Below, in pieces: positions 60,665 to 64,000 of a stretch of 64,000 bases of DNA. The translations under genes were made by a program, and so were the position numbers. The notes under the pieces are model-generated. The model saw only the letters and a list, made by a program, of their open reading frames with translations. It was not told the origin of the DNA and did no database searches. Origin of the DNA: Gammaproteobacteria bacterium (GTDB lineage: Bacteria; Pseudomonadota; Gammaproteobacteria; Pseudomonadales; UBA5518). Where the stretch lies: assembly GCA_016718385.1 (NCBI GenBank), contig JADKDK010000002.1:992001-1056000 (forward strand), given 5' to 3'. Positions within the stretch are counted from its first letter, which is position 1; every line of letters starts with the position of its first letter.

Positions 60665-61693
60665 TCACCTGATGGGGGGGCCGCCGGCGCCGGGGGGGGG
60701 GGGGGGGGGGGGGCCGGGGGGGGCGGGGGGGCGCCGGGGGGGGGGGGGCCCCGGGGGCTGCCGACCAGGGGCCTCAGGGGTCCTGGGGGGCCTCTCGTCT
60801 TCCTTCGCCGGCAGCAGCAGGTCCTTGCGGTCCAGCCCGAGCCACAGCGAAAACGCCGAGGCGATGTAGATCGTCGAATAGGAACCGGCGATGATCCCCA
60901 CGAACATGGCCAGCGAGAAACCCTGCAGCTGCGGGCCGCCGGCCACCAGCATCGCGACCACCACCAGCTGTGTCAGCGCCGAGGTCGTGATGGTCCGGCC
61001 CAGCGTCTGGGTCAGCGACACGTTGCACACCGTGAAACGGTCCACCCGGCGCATCTTGCGGAAGTTCTCGCGGACGCGGTCGTAGATCACGATCGTGTCG
61101 TTGATCGAATAGCCGACCAGCGACAGCACCGCTGCCAGCGCCGCGAGGTCGAACTCCCACTGGAAGATCGAGAACAGGCCCACGGTGACCAGCACATCGT
61201 GGAAAATAGCGACGATCGCGCCGGTCGCCATCTTCCATTCGTAGCGCATCGCCACGTAGCCCGCCACCAGCGCCAGCGCGAGCAGCAGCGCGAGGCCACC
61301 CTGGTCGCGCAGCTCGTCGCCGATCTGCGCACCCACGACGTCGGTGCGCTTGAGCGTCGCGACCCCGGCGCCGCCCACGGCGGCCAGCACCTGCTGCCCG
61401 ACCGTTGCACTGTCGCCGGGCGGCAGGCGCACCAGCACGTCGCGCTCGGAGCCGAAATGGACCACGGAGGCGGACTCGAACCCGGCCTGCGCGAGCTGCC
61501 CGCTCACCGTGGCCGTCTGCACTTCCTCGCGAAAGCCGAGCTCCACCACGGTGCCGCCGGTGAAGTCGAGCCCGAGATTGAGCCCCTGCACCGCCAGCGA
61601 GATCAGCCCGGCGAGGCACAGCGCGGCCGAAAGCCCCGCCGTCCACGCGCGCCATTTGAGGAAATCGATGAACTTCGGTTGTTCGTCTTGCAT
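60665..61693 (-). CDS. secF: Protein translocase subunit SecF, 3' end probably corrupted
   Basis: The start MQDEQPKFIDFLKWRAWTAG, then ALCLAGLISLAVQGLNLGLD, FTGGTVVELGF, LVGYSINDTIVIYDRVRENF and FSLAMFVGIIAGSYSTIYIA show a normal SecF with six membrane helices to about residue 300. After LLLPAKEDERPPR the frame enters G-run DNA and reads a Pro/Gly/Arg tail to 60665 that no SecF has. The true stop is probably near 60780. SecF with SecD pulls exported proteins using the proton gradient. It starts 13 bases after secD. Confidence 0.9.
   Translation of the reverse strand: MQDEQPKFIDFLKWRAWTAGLSAALCLAGLISLAVQGLNLGLDFTGGTVVELGFREEVQTATVSGQLAQAGFESASVVHFGSERDVLVRLPPGDSATVGQQVLAAVGGAGVATLKRTDVVGAQIGDELRDQGGLALLLALALVAGYVAMRYEWKMATGAIVAIFHDVLVTVGLFSIFQWEFDLAALAAVLSLVGYSINDTIVIYDRVRENFRKMRRVDRFTVCNVSLTQTLGRTITTSALTQLVVVAMLVAGGPQLQGFSLAMFVGIIAGSYSTIYIASAFSLWLGLDRKDLLLPAKEDERPPRTPEAPGRQPPGPPPPRRPPAPPGPPPPPPPGAGGPPIR
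60674..60760. other. Extreme G-run low-complexity tract at the secF 3' end
   Basis: Almost pure G on the plus strand, including 22 consecutive G at 60692-60713 and further runs of 6 to 14, broken by short CC and GCGCC pieces. It follows a REP hairpin by 26 bases and replaces the expected end of secF. A natural 22-G run inside a coding end is very unlikely; base-calling or assembly error is favoured. Confidence 0.65.
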
Positions 61694-61706
61694 GCGCGGT
61701 ACTTTC

Positions 61707-63569
61707 CTAGATCGAGATCTTCGTGAGGCGACGGCCGCCGTAGACCAGGTTCGCCAGTGCCCGCGTGACCACCACCGCGGTGAACATCGAGGTCATGATG
61801 CCTATCGACAGCGTCACCGCGAACCCGCGCACCGGCCCGGTGCCGATGGCGTAGAGGATCACGCCCACGATCAGGGTCGTGAGGTTGGAGTCCATGATGG
61901 TCAGCCAGGCGCGGTCGTAGCCGGCCCCGATCGCCGAGTGCGGCGGCATGCCGTTCCTCAGTTCCTCGCGGATGCGCGCGTTGATGATGACGTTCGCATC
62001 GACCGCCATGCCCACCGTCAGCACGATGCCGGCGATGCCCGGCAGCGTCAGCGTCGCCGACAGCAGCGACATCGCCGCGACCAGCATCAGCACGTTGCTG
62101 ATCAGCGCCACCACCGCGAACACGCCGAACATGCGGTAGAGCACCAGGGTGGCGATGAACACCAGCGCCGCCCCGATCATCAGCGACTGCACGCCCATGC
62201 GGATGTTGTCGGCGCCGAGCGAGGGCCCCACGGCGCGCTCCTCGACGAAATCGAGCGGTGCCGCCAGCGCGCCGGAACGCAGCAGCAGCGCGAGCTCCGC
62301 GGACTCGGCCGGGCTATCGAGTCCGGTAATGCGGAACTGCACCCCCAGCGCCGACTGGATCGTGGCCAGGCTGATGATCTTCTTCTCGTCGTAGCGTTCC
62401 AGCACCGGGATGTCGAGGCCGTCGGGGCCTTCCTCGTACCCTGTCGTGCGCGTCTTGCGCTCGAGGAACAGCACCGCCATGCGCCGCTTGATGTTGTCGC
62501 GCGTGGCGCGGTTCATCAGCGTGCCGCCCTGGCTGTCGAGGTTGATGTTGACCTGCGGGCGCCCGTTCTCGTCGAAGCTCGACGTGGCACCGGTCACGCG
62601 GTCGCCGCCGATGATCAGGTCGCGCTCGAGCCAGGCGCTGCGCTCGCCCGAGCGCTGGTCGCGGAACTCGAACTGCTCCTTGTCGGCGCCGGAGGCATCC
62701 GGACGCGCCTCGAGGCGGAACTCGAGGTTGGCGGTCTTGCCGAGGATGCGCTTGGCCTCCGCGGTGTCCTGCACCCCGGGCAGCTCCACCACGATGCGGT
62801 TGCGGCCCTGCTTCTGGATCATCGGCTCGGCCACGCCGAGCTCGTTGACGCGGTTGCGCAGCGTGGTGAGGTTCTGGTTGACCGCGTAGTCCTCCATCTC
62901 CTTGATCTGCTGCTCGCCGATCGTGAGGGTGAGCAGGAACTTCCCGTCGCGCTCCTCCATGAGCCGCTGCAGCTCCGGATTCGCGTCCTGGATCACGCCC
63001 ACCGCGGCGGTGCGCGCCTGCTCGTCGGCAAACGATGCCTCGACGCGCGCGTTGTCGACGACCCGCACCAAGCCGCGCACGCGCGCCTCGCGCAGCTTCT
63101 TCTTGATGTCCGTCTCGTAGACGCCGATGCGCTTGGCGACGGCCGCCTGCGTGTCGACCTCCAGCAGGAAGTGCACGCCGCCGCTGAGATCGAGGCCGAG
63201 CTTGAGCGGCGCGCCGCCGATCGCCGCCAGCCACGCAGGCGTAGTGGGCGCCAGGTTCAGCGCCACCACGTAATCGTCGCCCAGTGCGCGCTTGATCGCC
63301 GACTGCGCGCGCAGCTGGTCCTCGATGCTGGCGAGGCGCAGCAGGGCCGACTTGGCGTCGAACTCGCTGCCCGCAACCTCGACCTGCTTGCCGGCGAGCG
63401 CGGCCAGCGCCTTGTCGATCACCGGCTGGCCGATCTCCAGCGCACTGCTGGCGCCCGAGATCTGCACCGCCGGATCCGGCGGATAGAGGTTCGGCAGGGA
63501 GTAGATGGCCGAGGCGACCAGCACGAACGCGACCAGCAGATTCTTCCAGAGGGGATATCGATTCAGCAT
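61707..63569 (-). CDS. secD: Protein translocase subunit SecD
   Basis: 620 residues with a first helix (NLLVAFVLVASAIYSLPNLY), a large periplasmic P1 domain (LKLGLDLSGGVHFLLEVD, GVAEPMIQKQGRNRIVVELP, GVQDTAEAKRILGKTANLEF) and five C-terminal helices (LPGIAGIVLTVGMAVDANVI). It works with SecF. yajC and tgt, which usually precede secD, are absent; purL lies upstream on the same strand. Confidence 0.96.
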   Translation of the reverse strand: MLNRYPLWKNLLVAFVLVASAIYSLPNLYPPDPAVQISGASSALEIGQPVIDKALAALAGKQVEVAGSEFDAKSALLRLASIEDQLRAQSAIKRALGDDYVVALNLAPTTPAWLAAIGGAPLKLGLDLSGGVHFLLEVDTQAAVAKRIGVYETDIKKKLREARVRGLVRVVDNARVEASFADEQARTAAVGVIQDANPELQRLMEERDGKFLLTLTIGEQQIKEMEDYAVNQNLTTLRNRVNELGVAEPMIQKQGRNRIVVELPGVQDTAEAKRILGKTANLEFRLEARPDASGADKEQFEFRDQRSGERSAWLERDLIIGGDRVTGATSSFDENGRPQVNINLDSQGGTLMNRATRDNIKRRMAVLFLERKTRTTGYEEGPDGLDIPVLERYDEKKIISLATIQSALGVQFRITGLDSPAESAELALLLRSGALAAPLDFVEERAVGPSLGADNIRMGVQSLMIGAALVFIATLVLYRMFGVFAVVALISNVLMLVAAMSLLSATLTLPGIAGIVLTVGMAVDANVIINARIREELRNGMPPHSAIGAGYDRAWLTIMDSNLTTLIVGVILYAIGTGPVRGFAVTLSIGIMTSMFTAVVVTRALANLVYGGRRLTKISI

Positions 63570-63603
63570 GCGCGGACAGGGATCCAGTGCGTGGATACGG
63601 AGA

Positions 63604-63621
63604 CCCCGGCGTGTGCCGGGG
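63604..63621 (-). other. GC hairpin in the secD leader
   Basis: CCCCGGC-GTGT-GCCGGGG is a perfect seven-base-pair stem with a four-base loop. It lies between the putative secD promoter and the ATG at 63569, so it would be in the 5' leader. No T-run follows, so it is not a clear terminator. Confidence 0.5.
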
Positions 63622-63635
63622 CCCGAAGGCGCGGG

Positions 63636-63664
63636 ATTATAGCCACCGCAGCGGGTCGCAACAA
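63636..63664 (-). promoter_or_regulatory. Sigma-70 promoter of secDF
   Basis: Minus-strand TTGTTG (63664-63659), 17 bases, then a perfect TATAAT (63641-63636) with an extended TGGC before it. The secD ATG is 67 bases downstream. It lies just after the purL stop. Confidence 0.7.
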
Positions 63665-63674
63665 ATGCGCGACC

Positions 63675-64000
63675 TCAGCCCAGCCAGGCGCGCGCGTTGC
63701 GGAACAGGCGCATCCAGCCCCCGTCCTCGCCCCAGCCCGGGGGGCGCCAGGAGTTCTGCACCGTGCGGAACACGCGCTCCGGGTGCGGCATCATGATGGT
63801 CACGCGGCCGTCCGTGGTGGTCACCGCCGCCACCGCCCCCGCCGAGCCGTTCGGGTTCGCCGGGAAGCGCTGCGTCGGGTTGCCGCGGCTGTCGACGTAG
63901 CGCAGCGCCACGCGGGCGTCGCCCTCGAGCCCGGCGAGCGCGCCGGGCAGGAACTCGGCCTGCCCCTCGGCGTGCGCGACCGAGACCGGGATCAGCGATC
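63675..64000 (-). CDS. purL: Phosphoribosylformylglycinamidine synthase PurL, C-terminal fragment
   Basis: The reverse strand from the right edge reads the end of the glutaminase domain: IPVSVAHAEGQAEFL, VALRYVDSRGNPTQRFPANP, NGSAGAVAAVTTTDGRVTIM, MPHPERVFRTVQNSWRPPGW and the stop at 63675. The HAEG and MPHPER motifs carry the His and Glu of the class I amidotransferase triad. The large form (about 1290 residues, N-terminus outside the window) makes FGAM in purine synthesis. Confidence 0.93.
   Translation of the reverse strand, partial: SLIPVSVAHAEGQAEFLPGALAGLEGDARVALRYVDSRGNPTQRFPANPNGSAGAVAAVTTTDGRVTIMMPHPERVFRTVQNSWRPPGWGEDGGWMRLFRNARAWLG

Noticed and set aside
63604..63621. purL terminator
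   Set aside because: It lies downstream of a strong promoter for secD and has no T-run, so it is better described as a leader hairpin.

Overview
The window is high-GC (roughly 70%), densely coded DNA from a gammaproteobacterium. As I recall the Pseudomonas aeruginosa chromosome, two blocks keep its gene order: nqr / GAPDH / mfd / csiV / nucleoside phosphorylase / lexA / topA / usp / slt on the left, and secDF / suhB / trmJ / iscRS / ndk / rlmN / pilW / rodZ / ispG / hisS / yfgM / bamB / der on the right. A Pseudomonadales-type organism (Halieaceae or another former Cellvibrionales group are candidates) fits best; the species cannot be fixed from the sequence. No rRNA, tRNA, CRISPR array, prophage or transposase gene was seen, and no gene-free stretch exceeds about 210 bases.

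Layout. 1-168 is the N-terminus of a polysaccharide flippase. 200-7410 (minus) is a complete Na+-translocating NADH:quinone reductase operon, nqrABCDEF-apbE-nqrM, with nqrE frameshifted as given. 7483-23044 holds GAPDH, mfd, csiV, an S-methylthioinosine-type phosphorylase, an acidic orphan protein, lexA with a near-consensus SOS box, topA, a stress protein, a lytic transglycosylase and an EAL-HDOD protein. 23037-24603 is a glutaredoxin-like protein and amtB, the latter behind a sigma-54-type promoter. 24809-47660 is an accessory metabolic region: crotonases, FabY-like ketosynthase, thiolase, a 3-ketosteroid dehydrogenase-like flavoprotein, an AEC transporter, a lipoprotein phosphatase, a higBA toxin-antitoxin pair, TetR/LLM/SDR genes, nitroreductases, pirin/LysR, two tandem CaCA antiporters and a FadD19-like acyl-CoA ligase. 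47774-63569 is the housekeeping block (truncated haemoglobin, der through ndk, iscS/iscR, trmJ, suhB, secF, secD). 63675-64000 is the C-terminus of purL.

The most interesting non-coding signal is a family of REP-like hairpins (a GTAG/GTGG head followed by an 18-base near-palindrome such as GTCGGCATTCATGCCGAC) in at least six intergenic places. Four stem variants occur with fully compensating arm changes, two places share a conserved 22-base spacer between opposed copies, one place has a 35-base tandem array, and several copies supply the stop codon of the neighbouring gene. Two extreme G-run tracts (about 15515-15576 and 60674-60760) lie next to members of this family and are probably sequence artefacts; the second corrupts the 3' end of secF.

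Three genes (nqrE, a YdjA-like nitroreductase, the FadD19-like ligase) are each broken by one extra base, two of them in homopolymers, which suggests residual sequencing error rather than decay. iscS is present without iscU, iscA, hscBA or fdx, and lacks the C-terminal tail that docks IscU.
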